Below the pieces are notes generated by a model that saw nothing but the letters and a program-made list of their open reading frames with translations, searched no databases and had not been told where the DNA came from. Made by a program: the position numbers and the translations under genes. A stretch of 39,434 bases of DNA from an uncultured Lachnospiraceae bacterium (GTDB taxonomy: Bacteria; Bacillota; Clostridia; Lachnospirales; Lachnospiraceae), in the NCBI GenBank assembly GCA_947175175.1, contig CAMWLV010000013.1, positions 1 through 39,434 of the forward strand, read 5' to 3'. Positions 22,669-30,585 of this stretch are shown one piece after another; positions within the stretch are counted from its first letter, which is position 1, and every line of letters starts with the position of its first letter.

Positions 22669-25149
22669 CTACCATCTGTTATCGTTATTCTGATTCCCAT
22701 TTACATTTCTGTCCCACACAGCGCCAAACCGTGAAGTCTCACCATTACTGCCATTATCCTCTGGCAGATTCACATTTTGCGGTGCCTGCGAATTCTGATA
22801 GGGATATGGATACCTGTTTTGCGGTGGATTTGGGTACTGCTGCTGTGGTACGGACCCCTGCGGTGGATTTTGATAGGAATTTGGGTACTGCTGCATCGGA
22901 TTCTGCTGTTCTGAACCCTGCTTCGTATTTTGGTAAGGGTTCTGGTTCTGCTGCATCGGATTTTGCTGTCCCTGATTTTGTTGCTGATTCTGCTGTTGCA
23001 GCTGCGCTGGATTCCAATCATATGCAGGCGGCATGTGCCACTTATTTTCTTGCTGCTGCGCCGTGTATGCAGGCTGCGGTATTCCGTCACGAAGCTCTTC
23101 TGGTGTCGGGATTCGCACCTCCTCTTTGCCATTCGCATCCTTTGTCACTTTCGCATCTTCCGGTTTCCCATCTGTCTCATCCTTCTTCTCCTCGGGTTCA
23201 GGCAGTCCCTTCGCCTCGCGGTATATCTTCATAAATTCCTTACCAGTAATCGTCTCTTTCTCAATCAGGTGCGCAGCAAGCTGATCCATTACATCACGAT
23301 TCTCGCGAAGCATTCCAAGTGCTTCCTCGTAGCACGCCTTAAGCATATTCATGACTTCCGTATCAATCTCCGCTGCCGTATTGTCCGCACAATTCAGCGA
23401 ACTTCTACCCTCCAGATATTGGCTCTCAATGGTCTCTAGTCCCATCAGCCCAAACTTTTCGCTCATACCATACCGCGTGATCATCGAGCGCGCGATACCC
23501 GTCGCCTTCTCGATATCATTCGACGCACCCGTCGTGACCGTGTCAAACACAATCTCCTCCGCCGCGCGTCCTCCCAGAAGTCCGACAATCATGTCGTGCA
23601 GCTCATCCTTGGAATTCAGATATTTCTCATCCTCCGGCACATGCATGACATAGCCAAGTGCCCCCATAGTGCGCGGTACGATCGTGATCTTCTGCACTGG
23701 CTCCGAATTTTTCTGCAAAGCGCTGATCAACGCATGACCGACTTCATGATACGAAACGATTTTGCGCTCCTCCTTGCTCATGATGCGGTCTTTTTTCTCC
23801 TTGCCGACAAGCACCACCTCGACTGCGTTGAACAAATCCTTCTGGCTGACAAACTCCCTGCCCTCTTTAACTGCATTGATCGCCGCCTCATTGATCATGT
23901 TGGCAAGGTCAGCGCCCACAGCACCGCTGGTCGCAAGCGCGATCGCATCAAGGTCAACTGTCTCGTCCATCAGAACATCTTTGGCATGTACTTTTAATAT
24001 ATTGACACGTCCTTTCAAATCGGGCTTATCCACAATGATACGCCTGTCAAAACGTCCGGGTCGCAGCAATGCCTTGTCGAGAATTTCCGGTCTGTTCGTC
24101 GCGGCGAGGATAATGATACCCTTCTTGCCGTCAAAACCATCCATCTCGGAAAGCAATTGGTTCAAAGTCTGCTCGCGCTCCTCGTTTCCGCCGCCATACT
24201 TCGAATCGCGGCTTCTGCCAATCGCGTCAATCTCATCGATAAAGATGATACAGGGCGCATTTTTCTCCGCTTCCTTAAACAAATCGCGCACACGTGATGC
24301 ACCGACACCTACGTACAACTCGATAAAGTCAGAACCGGCAAGCGAGAAGAACGGAACCTTCGCCTCGCCTGCAACTGCTTTCGCAAGCATCGTCTTACCA
24401 GTACCCGGAGGTCCCACAAGGAGTGCGCCCTTCGGAAGCTTCGCACCGATTTTCACATATCTGCCCGGATTGTGCAGGAAATCAACGACTTCCTGGAGGG
24501 ATTCTTTTGCCTCGTCCTCACCCGCGACATCCCGGAATGTGATGCCTGTTTCCTTCTGTACATACACTTTCGCATTGCTCTTACCCATGCTGAAAGCGCC
24601 ACCGCCGCCCGTCATCTTCCGGAAGAGCAGGCTTAACAATCCCCACATCAACAGGATCGGTACAATATAGTATAACAGCGAGAGAATGATGCCGGATCCA
24701 TCCGGAACTGTTCCGCGCACCTCCACCCCTGCATCAAGCAGCCGTTGCGTAAGTGTCTCGTCATCCTCCACTTTTCCTGTGATATAGGTCACCCTGACTG
24801 CCGAAGCAAGCAGATTGTTCGGACTCTGATTATCCTGTGCGCCTGATACCGGCGTAATCTCAATCTGGCTTGATTCGATCTTTACCGACTCAACCGTTCC
24901 TGCGTCCACCATCTCGATAAACTTGTTATACGAGATTTCAACCGTCGTGGCACCTGACACGGCGCGCGTAAAATAGCTGATGCAGAGCAGTGACAGTACT
25001 GCCGCAGTGATCATTATGATAATACTCTGCTTTTTCGGGTCTCTTCCATTATTATTGTTGTTTCCATTCCCACCGTTACTGCCGTTTCCTGGTCCACCGT
25101 TATTCCGGTTGGAATTATTGTCATAATTGTTGACCTGATTGTTGTCCAT
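22669..25149 (-). CDS. ftsH: ATP-dependent zinc metalloprotease FtsH with Q/N/P-rich tail
   Basis: This membrane protease degrades misfolded membrane and regulatory proteins. The 826-residue product starts with an Asn/Gly-rich stretch of about 45 residues. A first membrane segment (IIIMITAAVLSLLCISYF), an extracytoplasmic domain and a second segment (LSLLYYIVPILLMWGLLSLLF) follow. The AAA+ module has GPPGTGKT, IIFIDEIDAIG and an arginine-finger region RPGRFDRR. The peptidase has the zinc motif HEVGH. Beyond the usual end, about 130 residues of Gln/Asn/Pro/Tyr-rich sequence form the C-terminus, partly as 20-residue repeats. AAAGGA and AGGA lie upstream of the ATG at 25149; an ATG at 25188 lacks a ribosome site. 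The long tail is the odd feature. Confidence 0.95.
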   Translation of the reverse strand: MDNNQVNNYDNNSNRNNGGPGNGSNGGNGNNNNNGRDPKKQSIIIMITAAVLSLLCISYFTRAVSGATTVEISYNKFIEMVDAGTVESVKIESSQIEITPVSGAQDNQSPNNLLASAVRVTYITGKVEDDETLTQRLLDAGVEVRGTVPDGSGIILSLLYYIVPILLMWGLLSLLFRKMTGGGGAFSMGKSNAKVYVQKETGITFRDVAGEDEAKESLQEVVDFLHNPGRYVKIGAKLPKGALLVGPPGTGKTMLAKAVAGEAKVPFFSLAGSDFIELYVGVGASRVRDLFKEAEKNAPCIIFIDEIDAIGRSRDSKYGGGNEEREQTLNQLLSEMDGFDGKKGIIILAATNRPEILDKALLRPGRFDRRIIVDKPDLKGRVNILKVHAKDVLMDETVDLDAIALATSGAVGADLANMINEAAINAVKEGREFVSQKDLFNAVEVVLVGKEKKDRIMSKEERKIVSYHEVGHALISALQKNSEPVQKITIVPRTMGALGYVMHVPEDEKYLNSKDELHDMIVGLLGGRAAEEIVFDTVTTGASNDIEKATGIARSMITRYGMSEKFGLMGLETIESQYLEGRSSLNCADNTAAEIDTEVMNMLKACYEEALGMLRENRDVMDQLAAHLIEKETITGKEFMKIYREAKGLPEPEEKKDETDGKPEDAKVTKDANGKEEVRIPTPEELRDGIPQPAYTAQQQENKWHMPPAYDWNPAQLQQQNQQQNQGQQNPMQQNQNPYQNTKQGSEQQNPMQQYPNSYQNPPQGSVPQQQYPNPPQNRYPYPYQNSQAPQNVNLPEDNGSNGETSRFGAVWDRNVNGNQNNDNRW
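22801..22980 (-). repeat. 60-bp imperfect tandem repeat encoding the FtsH tail
   Basis: The segments 22861-22920 and 22921-22980 align at a 60-base period and encode 20-residue units of the type QNPMQQ..N.YQN..QGS. A weaker third copy lies around 22800-22860. The unit is in frame, so copy-number change would lengthen or shorten the tail without breaking ftsH. Confidence 0.6.
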
Positions 25150-25261
25150 TTTCCTGTGGTATCCTTTCTGATTTATGTCATGATTCATCTGTCAAAGGTC
25201 TATTGATCCATGATCCCTATTATCAGCATAAAACATGCCTGTGCAGCTCATCGCAATTATA

Positions 25262-25290
25262 ATTATAGAGATTTCATGGTTATAAATCAA
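25262..25290 (-). promoter_or_regulatory. Promoter of ftsH
   Basis: On the minus strand, TTGATT (25285-25290), a 17-base spacer and TATAAT (25262-25267) give a good sigma-A promoter with a leader of about 105 bases before the ATG at 25149. No regulatory structure was recognised in the leader. Confidence 0.65.
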
Positions 25291-25328
25291 CATAATCTTT
25301 GTGATTTCTTTGTGAAAAGTTTCTAAAA

Positions 25329-25472
25329 AGTTACTGTTCACTCTCCCATCAAAGTAGTGGGAATCAAGCGCCAAAATGCTTGCCCTTTAGCATTTTGTGT
25401 GCATAAATGTTGCTGTTCACACCGAAAAAACGTATAAACATGCAAAACACAGTAGGGGTGTGAACAGTAACT
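25329..25472. repeat. Second fold-back intergenic repeat (about 144 bp)
   Basis: The outer inverted repeats AGTTACTGTTCAC (25329-25341) and GTGAACAGTAACT (25460-25472) are exact. An inner pair, CTGTTCACACC (25413-25423) with GGTGTGAACAG (25457-25467), is also exact and shares the right end. A 9-bp hairpin, CAAAATGCT/AGCATTTTG (25372-25397), lies in the left half. It is unrelated in sequence to the 1431-1596 family. I recall the GTTACTGTTCAC core as recurrent in Lachnospiraceae intergenic DNA, but this needs a search. Confidence 0.55.
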
Positions 25473-25549
25473 CTAAAAAGCCAATCCTTCGCAGTTTATA
25501 CCCTATTAACATACACCGCCGCTGCATAATTTATGTAATAAACTATTTT

Positions 25550-25578
25550 TTGATTTTTCAATGACTTTGCGATATAAT
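25550..25578 (+). promoter_or_regulatory. Promoter of the retropepsin-like gene pair
   Basis: TTGATT (25550-25555), a 17-base spacer and TATAAT (25573-25578) precede AAGGAAG and the ATG at 25605. The transcript would have a leader of about 20 bases. Confidence 0.65.
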
Positions 25579-25604
25579 AAGTGATAAAGAAAGGAAGTGA
25601 ACAT

Positions 25605-25841
25605 ATGGCAGAAAGATTGACAAGACAACAGATGGCTGAAAAATATCCCAATACATGGCTAGGGCTGGCCAATGTAAAATATGCCAATGATGACGGAGTA
25701 ACTTTAGAGTCTGCCGAAGTAATATATACAAATAAATCAAGTAACGAATTGTTGATGATACAAATAGCAGGAACTGACAACGTAATCAGATGGTACACAA
25801 ACGAGAACGGATTGCCATTGGGAGTAGCGGGGATATTATAA
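25605..25841 (+). CDS. Small protein (78 aa) paired with a retropepsin-like protein
   Basis: This 78-residue soluble protein begins MAERLTRQQMAEKYPNTW and contains YANDDGVTLESAEVIYTNKSS and ELLMIQIAG segments. It is probably a small alpha/beta protein. I recall similar small proteins next to aspartic-protease-like genes in Clostridia, but the function is not known. Its stop codon overlaps the start of the next gene (TAATG), so the two are translationally coupled and their products are probably made in fixed proportion. An in-frame ATG at 25581 is rejected because AAGGAAG sits between it and the ATG at 25605. A role as partner, substrate or inhibitor of the protease-like protein is inference. 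Confidence 0.65.
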   Translation: MAERLTRQQMAEKYPNTWLGLANVKYANDDGVTLESAEVIYTNKSSNELLMIQIAGTDNVIRWYTNENGLPLGVAGIL

Positions 25842-26380
25842 TGCAGATAACAATACAATTGGATCATGAATCACGGCGACCAATAGCTAATTTAAACTGG
25901 TTCCGCGGTTGTCGTGCTCTTGTGGATACAGGAGCACTTTTTCCTATATGGAATGGAGACGGAAAAAGTCTGGAAGACGGATTTCATGACAAACTTCAAC
26001 AAAAAGATATAATATTTGGCGGTTTCGGTGGAAAAGCCAAAGGCGATTTATATAGAGTTCATTTTGAAATGAATGGCTTATACTATCTGGATATGCCTAT
26101 AATAGCCAGTGAATTAAAAGAAGCCAACTGGAATATTATACTATCTGCAACAATGTTCGATGGTATGATATACGAGATTGATACCATCAGCAAAAGATTC
26201 AATATAGATACCAAAGATAACCAGCCCATCAGGATATTAAGACTATCTAAAGATAAGGATAATCATTTTTCTGTATATTTGGCCGAAACATATAACGCAG
26301 AAAAAGATTATTATAAAAATAAAGAAAAACAGCATCAAAGTCCTACACTGAACTGTAACTCATATTCATATAAAAAATGA
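25841..26380 (+). CDS. Retropepsin-like aspartic protease-family protein
   Basis: This 179-residue cytosolic protein carries the retropepsin active-site motif ALVDTGA (Asp about 29). A flap-like IFGGFGGKAKGDLY region and a hydrophobic closing motif NIILSATMFDGMIYEID (about 110-126) follow, where retropepsins usually have ILG. One such domain would need to dimerise to form the active site. The C-terminal 50 residues are polar and lysine-rich, and probably disordered. There is no signal peptide. It starts at the ATG overlapping the previous stop. Bacterial stand-alone retropepsin-like proteins are poorly characterised, so protease activity is probable by motif but unproven. It runs toward pyrG with a 90-base gap. 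Confidence 0.6.
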   Translation: MQITIQLDHESRRPIANLNWFRGCRALVDTGALFPIWNGDGKSLEDGFHDKLQQKDIIFGGFGGKAKGDLYRVHFEMNGLYYLDMPIIASELKEANWNIILSATMFDGMIYEIDTISKRFNIDTKDNQPIRILRLSKDKDNHFSVYLAETYNAEKDYYKNKEKQHQSPTLNCNSYSYKK

Positions 26381-26412
26381 AAAAACTATAGCTTTTTACT
26401 ATGGGCGCGTTG

Positions 26413-26418
26413 TATAAT
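26413..26418 (+). promoter_or_regulatory. Likely -10 box upstream of pyrG
   Basis: A perfect TATAAT lies 53 bases before the pyrG ATG. The -35 region is weak (TAGCTT at an 18-base spacing). The initial transcript lacks the G-run and attenuator seen in the Bacillus pyrG leader, so that type of control is not evident. Confidence 0.45.
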
Positions 26419-26470
26419 AGTAGAATATTTAAAAGGTTTACAACAAAAAGATGAAAGGAAAAGTTAGGTT

Positions 26471-28075
26471 ATGCCAGTTAAGTATGTATTTGTAACCGGC
26501 GGTGTAGTTTCCGGTCTTGGAAAAGGAATTACAGCTGCTTCACTTGGACGACTTCTCAAAGCCAGAGGCTATAAAGTAACCATGCAGAAGTTCGATCCCT
26601 ATATCAACATTGATCCCGGTACGATGAACCCCATTCAGCATGGGGAGGTTTTTGTCACGGACGACGGCGCGGAGACAGATCTTGACCTCGGGCACTATGA
26701 GCGTTTTATTGATGAAAGTCTGGACAAGAACTCCAACGTAACCACAGGCAAAGTCTACTGGACCGTGCTGCAGAAGGAACGTCGCGGCGATTACGGCGGA
26801 GGCACGGTTCAGGTCATTCCTCATATTACCAATGAAATTAAAAGCCGTTTCTACCGCAATTTTACCGATCCCGACATGCGTATTGCCATCATCGAAGTCG
26901 GCGGTACAGTCGGCGATATTGAGAGCCAGCCTTTCTTAGAATCCATCCGGCAGTTCCAGCACGAAGTCGGTCATGAAAATGCCATCCTGATCCATGTGAC
27001 ACTGATTCCCTATCTGAGCGCCTCACAGGAAATGAAGACCAAGCCGACACAGGCAAGCGTCAAGGAGCTGCAGGGAATGGGTATTCAGCCGGATATTATC
27101 GTGTGCCGGAGTGAGCATGAGCTCGACCAGGCATTGAAGGACAAGATTGCCCTTTTCTGCAATGTGCCAAATTCCCATGTACTCCAAAACCTTGATGTCG
27201 AATATCTGTACGAAGCTCCGCTTGCAATGGAAAAGGAACATCTTGCCGAGGTTGCCTGCGAGTGCCTGCACTTAGACAGCCCCGAACCAGACCTTGCAGA
27301 CTGGACAAAGATGGTCGAAGACCTCAAATCACCCACGCAGGAAGTAACGATTGCCCTGGTTGGAAAATATACCCAGCTTCATGACGCCTACATTAGTGTC
27401 GTGGAAGCGTTAAAGCACGGTGGTATTCCGCAGCACGCCACTGTCAATATCAAGTGGGTGGACTCAGAGCACGTCAATAAAGATAACGTCGCGGAAACCT
27501 TAAAAGACGTCAATGGTGTTCTCGTTCCGGGCGGATTCGGAGACAGAGGCATTGAAGGAATGATCGATGCCATCCGCTATGCGCGGGAGAACGGCATCCC
27601 GTTCTTAGGTCTCTGTCTTGGTATGCAGCTTGCAATCGTGGAATTTGTCAGAGATGTCGTTGGATACAATGATGCGCACAGCATCGAGCTCAATCCAAAC
27701 ACAACCCATCCTGTCATCGCACTGATGCCTGACCAAAATGGTGTGGAAGATATCGGCGGAACACTGCGGCTTGGCTCCTACGAGTGCCATCTTGACACAA
27801 CCTCCAAGGCATATAAACTCTATGGAAACGAGGTGATCCACGAGCGCCACAGACACCGCTACGAGGTCAACAATGACTACCGCGTCTCTGTGACAGAAAA
27901 GGGCATGCTTTTGTCTGGTCTCTCACCTGACGGACGTATCGTGGAGATGGTGGAAATCCCCTCACATCCGTTTTTCCTTGCAACGCAGGCACACCCAGAA
28001 CTTAAGAGCAGGCCAAACCGACCGCACCCTCTGTTCAAGGGACTGATCGAAGCTGCCATAAATTACAAAAAATAA
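26471..28075 (+). CDS. pyrG: CTP synthase (glutamine-hydrolysing)
   Basis: The enzyme converts UTP, ATP and glutamine to CTP, the last step of pyrimidine nucleotide synthesis. The 534-residue protein has the usual length. The N-terminal synthetase domain starts [19 protein letters not shown] (P-loop) and contains [14 protein letters not shown] and [11 protein letters not shown]. The C-terminal class I glutaminase domain has [12 protein letters not shown] (nucleophilic Cys about 382) and a HPE motif ([11 protein letters not shown]). It stands alone between the retropepsin pair and fba, with a strong bidirectional terminator 14 bases after the stop. No unusual residue was noticed. Confidence 0.98.
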   Translation: MPVKYVFVTGGVVSGLGKGITAASLGRLLKARGYKVTMQKFDPYINIDPGTMNPIQHGEVFVTDDGAETDLDLGHYERFIDESLDKNSNVTTGKVYWTVLQKERRGDYGGGTVQVIPHITNEIKSRFYRNFTDPDMRIAIIEVGGTVGDIESQPFLESIRQFQHEVGHENAILIHVTLIPYLSASQEMKTKPTQASVKELQGMGIQPDIIVCRSEHELDQALKDKIALFCNVPNSHVLQNLDVEYLYEAPLAMEKEHLAEVACECLHLDSPEPDLADWTKMVEDLKSPTQEVTIALVGKYTQLHDAYISVVEALKHGGIPQHATVNIKWVDSEHVNKDNVAETLKDVNGVLVPGGFGDRGIEGMIDAIRYARENGIPFLGLCLGMQLAIVEFVRDVVGYNDAHSIELNPNTTHPVIALMPDQNGVEDIGGTLRLGSYECHLDTTSKAYKLYGNEVIHERHRHRYEVNNDYRVSVTEKGMLLSGLSPDGRIVEMVEIPSHPFFLATQAHPELKSRPNRPHPLFKGLIEAAINYKK

Positions 28076-28088
28076 AAAATCGCATAAT

Positions 28089-28126
28089 ATCTAAAAAGCA
28101 GGTCGTTTGTGACCTGCTTTTTAGAT
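28089..28126. terminator. Bidirectional terminator between pyrG and fba
   Basis: A 16-bp perfect stem (28089-28104 with 28111-28126) closes a 6-base loop, GTTTGT. Its core is AAAAAGCAGGTC/GACCTGCTTTTT, so a T run exists on both strands. It serves the converging pyrG and fba genes. Confidence 0.9.
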
Positions 28127-28142
28127 CGCTATTCTATTGGAT

Positions 28143-29006
28143 TCAAGCCTTTCCAACAGACCCGAACAGATTCATCTTGATCTTAACGATTTCCTTGATT
28201 GCCTCAGCACCCGGAGCAAGCAGCTTACGAGGATCAAATCCCTTGCCCTCCAAGTCCTTTCCAGCCTCGATATACTTACGAGTTGCCTCCTGGAAATAGA
28301 GCTGGCACTCTGTATTGACATTGATCTTAGCAACGCCGAGTGAGATTGCCTTCGCGATCATATCATCAGGGATACCTGTGCCGCCATGGAGAACCAACGG
28401 CATGATGCCTGTCTTCTGCTGAATCGCATCCAGTGTCTCAAAGCTTAATCCTGCCCAGTTTGCAGGGTATTTTCCATGAATGTTGCCGATACCTGCTGCG
28501 AGCATATCTACACCCAGATCAGCAATCTGCTTGCACTCCTCAGGATCTGCACACTCACCCATGCCTACAACGCCGTCTTCCTCGCCACCGATTGAGCCAA
28601 CCTCTGCCTCAATAGAAAGACCAAGCTGATGTGCCACTGCAACAAGCTCTTTTGTCTTTGCGATGTTTTCTTCGATCGCATAGTGAGAACCGTCAAACAT
28701 GATTGATGTAAAGCCTGCCTTGATGCACTTGTAGCATCCGTCATACGTACCATGGTCTAAGTGGAGCGCTACAGGAACTGTGATACCGAGATCGCCGTCC
28801 ATCGCCTTCACCATCGCGGAAACAGTGTTAAATCCTGTCATGTATTTACCAGCGCCCTCAGACACACCGAGGATAACAGGGCTGTTTAACTCCTGCGCCG
28901 TCTGTAAGATAGACTTTGTCCACTCAAGATTATTGATATTGAACTGACCTACCGCATAGTGACCTTCTTTTGCTTTCTTAAGCATTTCTGTAGCTGATAC
29001 TAACAT
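28143..29006 (-). CDS. fba: Class II fructose-1,6-bisphosphate aldolase
   Basis: This 287-residue zinc-dependent aldolase cleaves fructose-1,6-bisphosphate to dihydroxyacetone phosphate and glyceraldehyde-3-phosphate. The signature ALHLDHGTYDGC holds the catalytic Asp and a zinc-binding His. Further metal ligands are expected in EAEVGSIGG, GNIHGKY and LVLHGGTGIP. INVNTECQ supplies phosphate-binding residues. The protein is full length. It is transcribed divergently from a PPi-type phosphofructokinase gene, so two consecutive glycolytic steps share one regulatory region. GGAGG lies about 9 bases before the ATG at 29006. Confidence 0.97.
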   Translation of the reverse strand: MLVSATEMLKKAKEGHYAVGQFNINNLEWTKSILQTAQELNSPVILGVSEGAGKYMTGFNTVSAMVKAMDGDLGITVPVALHLDHGTYDGCYKCIKAGFTSIMFDGSHYAIEENIAKTKELVAVAHQLGLSIEAEVGSIGGEEDGVVGMGECADPEECKQIADLGVDMLAAGIGNIHGKYPANWAGLSFETLDAIQQKTGIMPLVLHGGTGIPDDMIAKAISLGVAKINVNTECQLYFQEATRKYIEAGKDLEGKGFDPRKLLAPGAEAIKEIVKIKMNLFGSVGKA

Positions 29007-29046
29007 AAATCCAAACCTCCATCATTGATAATAAATTTTCCGTAAA

Positions 29047-29060
29047 ATGGCAATTGCCAT
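29047..29060. promoter_or_regulatory. 14-bp palindrome just downstream of the fba promoter
   Basis: ATGGCAATTGCCAT is a perfect palindrome at the expected fba transcription start (about 29064). Its position suits a repressor operator. No known regulator was assigned. Confidence 0.4.
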
Positions 29061-29070
29061 TAATATATTA

Positions 29071-29099
29071 AGTATATCGCTATTAAAGATAAATGTCAA
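29071..29099 (-). promoter_or_regulatory. Promoter of fba
   Basis: On the minus strand, TTGACA (29094-29099), a 17-base spacer and TATACT (29071-29076) give a near-consensus sigma-A promoter, as expected for a highly expressed glycolytic gene. Confidence 0.8.
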
Positions 29100-29130
29100 T
29101 TTTTTAACATGGTATCATTAAAAATTTTTG

Positions 29131-29144
29131 TGTAAGCGCTTACA
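29131..29144. promoter_or_regulatory. Perfect cre (CcpA) palindrome
   Basis: TGTAAGCGCTTACA is a perfect 14-bp palindrome that satisfies the catabolite-response consensus. It lies between the two divergent promoters, centred about 60 bases upstream of the pfp start point and about 73 upstream of the fba start point. CcpA sites in such positions often activate; this is inferred. Confidence 0.8.
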
Positions 29145-29161
29145 TTTTTTAGTCAAATCTA

Positions 29162-29190
29162 TTGTATATTCTGACAAAACATGGTACACT
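29162..29190 (+). promoter_or_regulatory. Promoter of the phosphofructokinase gene
   Basis: TTGTAT (29162-29167), a 17-base spacer and TACACT (29185-29190) form a moderate promoter just downstream of the cre site. The leader is about 80 bases and shows no clear structure. Confidence 0.55.
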
Positions 29191-29278
29191 TTCAGCATCA
29201 GCAATTGTGTAACCTGTATTTGGGGCACTTCTCTAACCCGCTCTCATGGTACAGATGTTTTAATATTAGGAGGTATTT

Positions 29279-30505
29279 ATGCACAGAAATGTAATCGTCG
29301 GCCAGTCAGGAGGCCCAACATCAGTAATCAATTCAAGTTTGGTCGGTGTGTACAAGACAGCACACGACCGCGGCGCCAAAAAAGTGTACGGCATGCTCCA
29401 CGGAGTCAAGGGACTTCTGGACAGACAGTATGTAGACCTGTCAGAACATATCTGTTCGGATCTGGATATCGACCTTTTGAAACGCACCCCTTCATCCTTC
29501 CTCGGCTCATGCCGTTACAAGCTCCCCGAGATCAGGGATAACCGGGAAGTGTATGACAAAATTTTTGAAATATTGGAGGAGCTGGATATCGAGGCATTTT
29601 TCTATATCGGCGGCAACGACTCCATGGACACCATCAAGAAGCTCTCGGACTATGCTATCCTGATCAGCAGTGACATTAAATTTATGGGGGTTCCCAAAAC
29701 GATCGATAATGACCTCGCCTGCACCGACCATACACCAGGTTTTGGAAGCGCCGCGAAATATATTGCATCTGTCACCAAAGAAATCATCAGGGACGGACTA
29801 GTGTACGACTACCCTGTTATCACAATATTGGAGATCATGGGACGCAACGCCGGATGGCTTACTGCTGCCACTGCACTTTCAGCCGGGGAAGACTGTGAAG
29901 GTGTGGATATGATCTTTCTTCCCGAAGTTGCCTTTGACATTGATGTTTTCATGGAAAAAGTAAAGAAACTGTGCCAGAGTAAACGCTCTGTTGTCATTGC
30001 AGTGTCAGAGGGGATCAAGGTTGCCGATGGACGATATGTCTTTGAGTTGAAGGACCATGTGGAATTTGTTGATGCTTTTGGGCACAAACAGCTGCAGGGA
30101 GCCGCAAAGTTCCTGGCGGACAAGATTGGCGCCGAGTTTGGTGTGAAGACGCGTGCCATTGAGCTCAGCACCTTACAGCGGTGCGCATCACATATGACTT
30201 CGCGCGTAGATATCACAGAGGCATTCCAGGTAGGCGGTGCCGCAGTCAAGGCTGCTTTTGAGGGCGATACCGGAAAGGTTGTCGTGCTGGAACGCGTTTC
30301 CGAAGATCCTTATATCTGCACTATAGGTACGCAGGATGTTCACAAGATTGCAAATATTGAAAAGAAAGTTCCATTAGAATGGATCACACAAGATAATACT
30401 TATGTGTCTGACGAGCTGATCCACTATATCAGACCCTTGATCCAGGCTGAGTTGTCACCTGTAATGGTGGATGGACTCCCCAGACACCTGAGGCTGACTC
30501 TGTAA
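29279..30505 (+). CDS. pfp: 6-phosphofructokinase, probably pyrophosphate-dependent
   Basis: This 408-residue enzyme phosphorylates fructose-6-phosphate to fructose-1,6-bisphosphate. The N-terminal VGQSGGPTSVIN is the phosphate-binding start. GGNDSMDT has Asp where ATP enzymes have Gly, and PKTIDND has Lys in the position diagnostic of PPi use, so pyrophosphate is the likely donor. MGRNAGWL and the C-terminal ITEAFQVGG are also conserved. If PPi-dependent, the step is reversible and saves ATP, which is common in anaerobes. AGGAGG lies 5 bases before the ATG. It is divergent from fba and converges on the GH1-ManA gene. Confidence 0.88.
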   Translation: MHRNVIVGQSGGPTSVINSSLVGVYKTAHDRGAKKVYGMLHGVKGLLDRQYVDLSEHICSDLDIDLLKRTPSSFLGSCRYKLPEIRDNREVYDKIFEILEELDIEAFFYIGGNDSMDTIKKLSDYAILISSDIKFMGVPKTIDNDLACTDHTPGFGSAAKYIASVTKEIIRDGLVYDYPVITILEIMGRNAGWLTAATALSAGEDCEGVDMIFLPEVAFDIDVFMEKVKKLCQSKRSVVIAVSEGIKVADGRYVFELKDHVEFVDAFGHKQLQGAAKFLADKIGAEFGVKTRAIELSTLQRCASHMTSRVDITEAFQVGGAAVKAAFEGDTGKVVVLERVSEDPYICTIGTQDVHKIANIEKKVPLEWITQDNTYVSDELIHYIRPLIQAELSPVMVDGLPRHLRLTL

Positions 30506-30513
30506 CCCAAAAT

Positions 30514-30554
30514 ATTCCCTTGTAAAATGCCCATACAGCAGCTTACAAGGGAAT
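30514..30554. terminator. Bidirectional terminator after pfp and the mannan operon
   Basis: The arms 30514-30525 (ATTCCCTTGTAA) and 30543-30554 (TTACAAGGGAAT) are exact complements around a 17-base loop, with T-rich sequence on both outer sides. It ends both converging transcripts. Confidence 0.8.
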
Positions 30555-30585
30555 TTATTTGTCACTTCACAGCACATGAAAAAGA

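Noticed and set aside
22539-23234. Plus-strand 231-codon open frame antisense to ftsH
   Set aside because: It mirrors the Q/N-rich repeat region of ftsH, has no ribosome site and has a composition set by the opposite strand.
23762-24670. Plus-strand 302-codon open frame antisense to ftsH
   Set aside because: It lies wholly opposite the conserved AAA+ and peptidase coding sequence and is Ser/Pro-rich, as expected of a shadow frame.
25192-25374. 60-codon minus-strand frame upstream of ftsH
   Set aside because: It covers the ftsH promoter and part of a fold-back repeat and has no ribosome site.
26400-26470. Bacillus-type attenuator control of pyrG
   Set aside because: The leader lacks the initial G run and any terminator hairpin.
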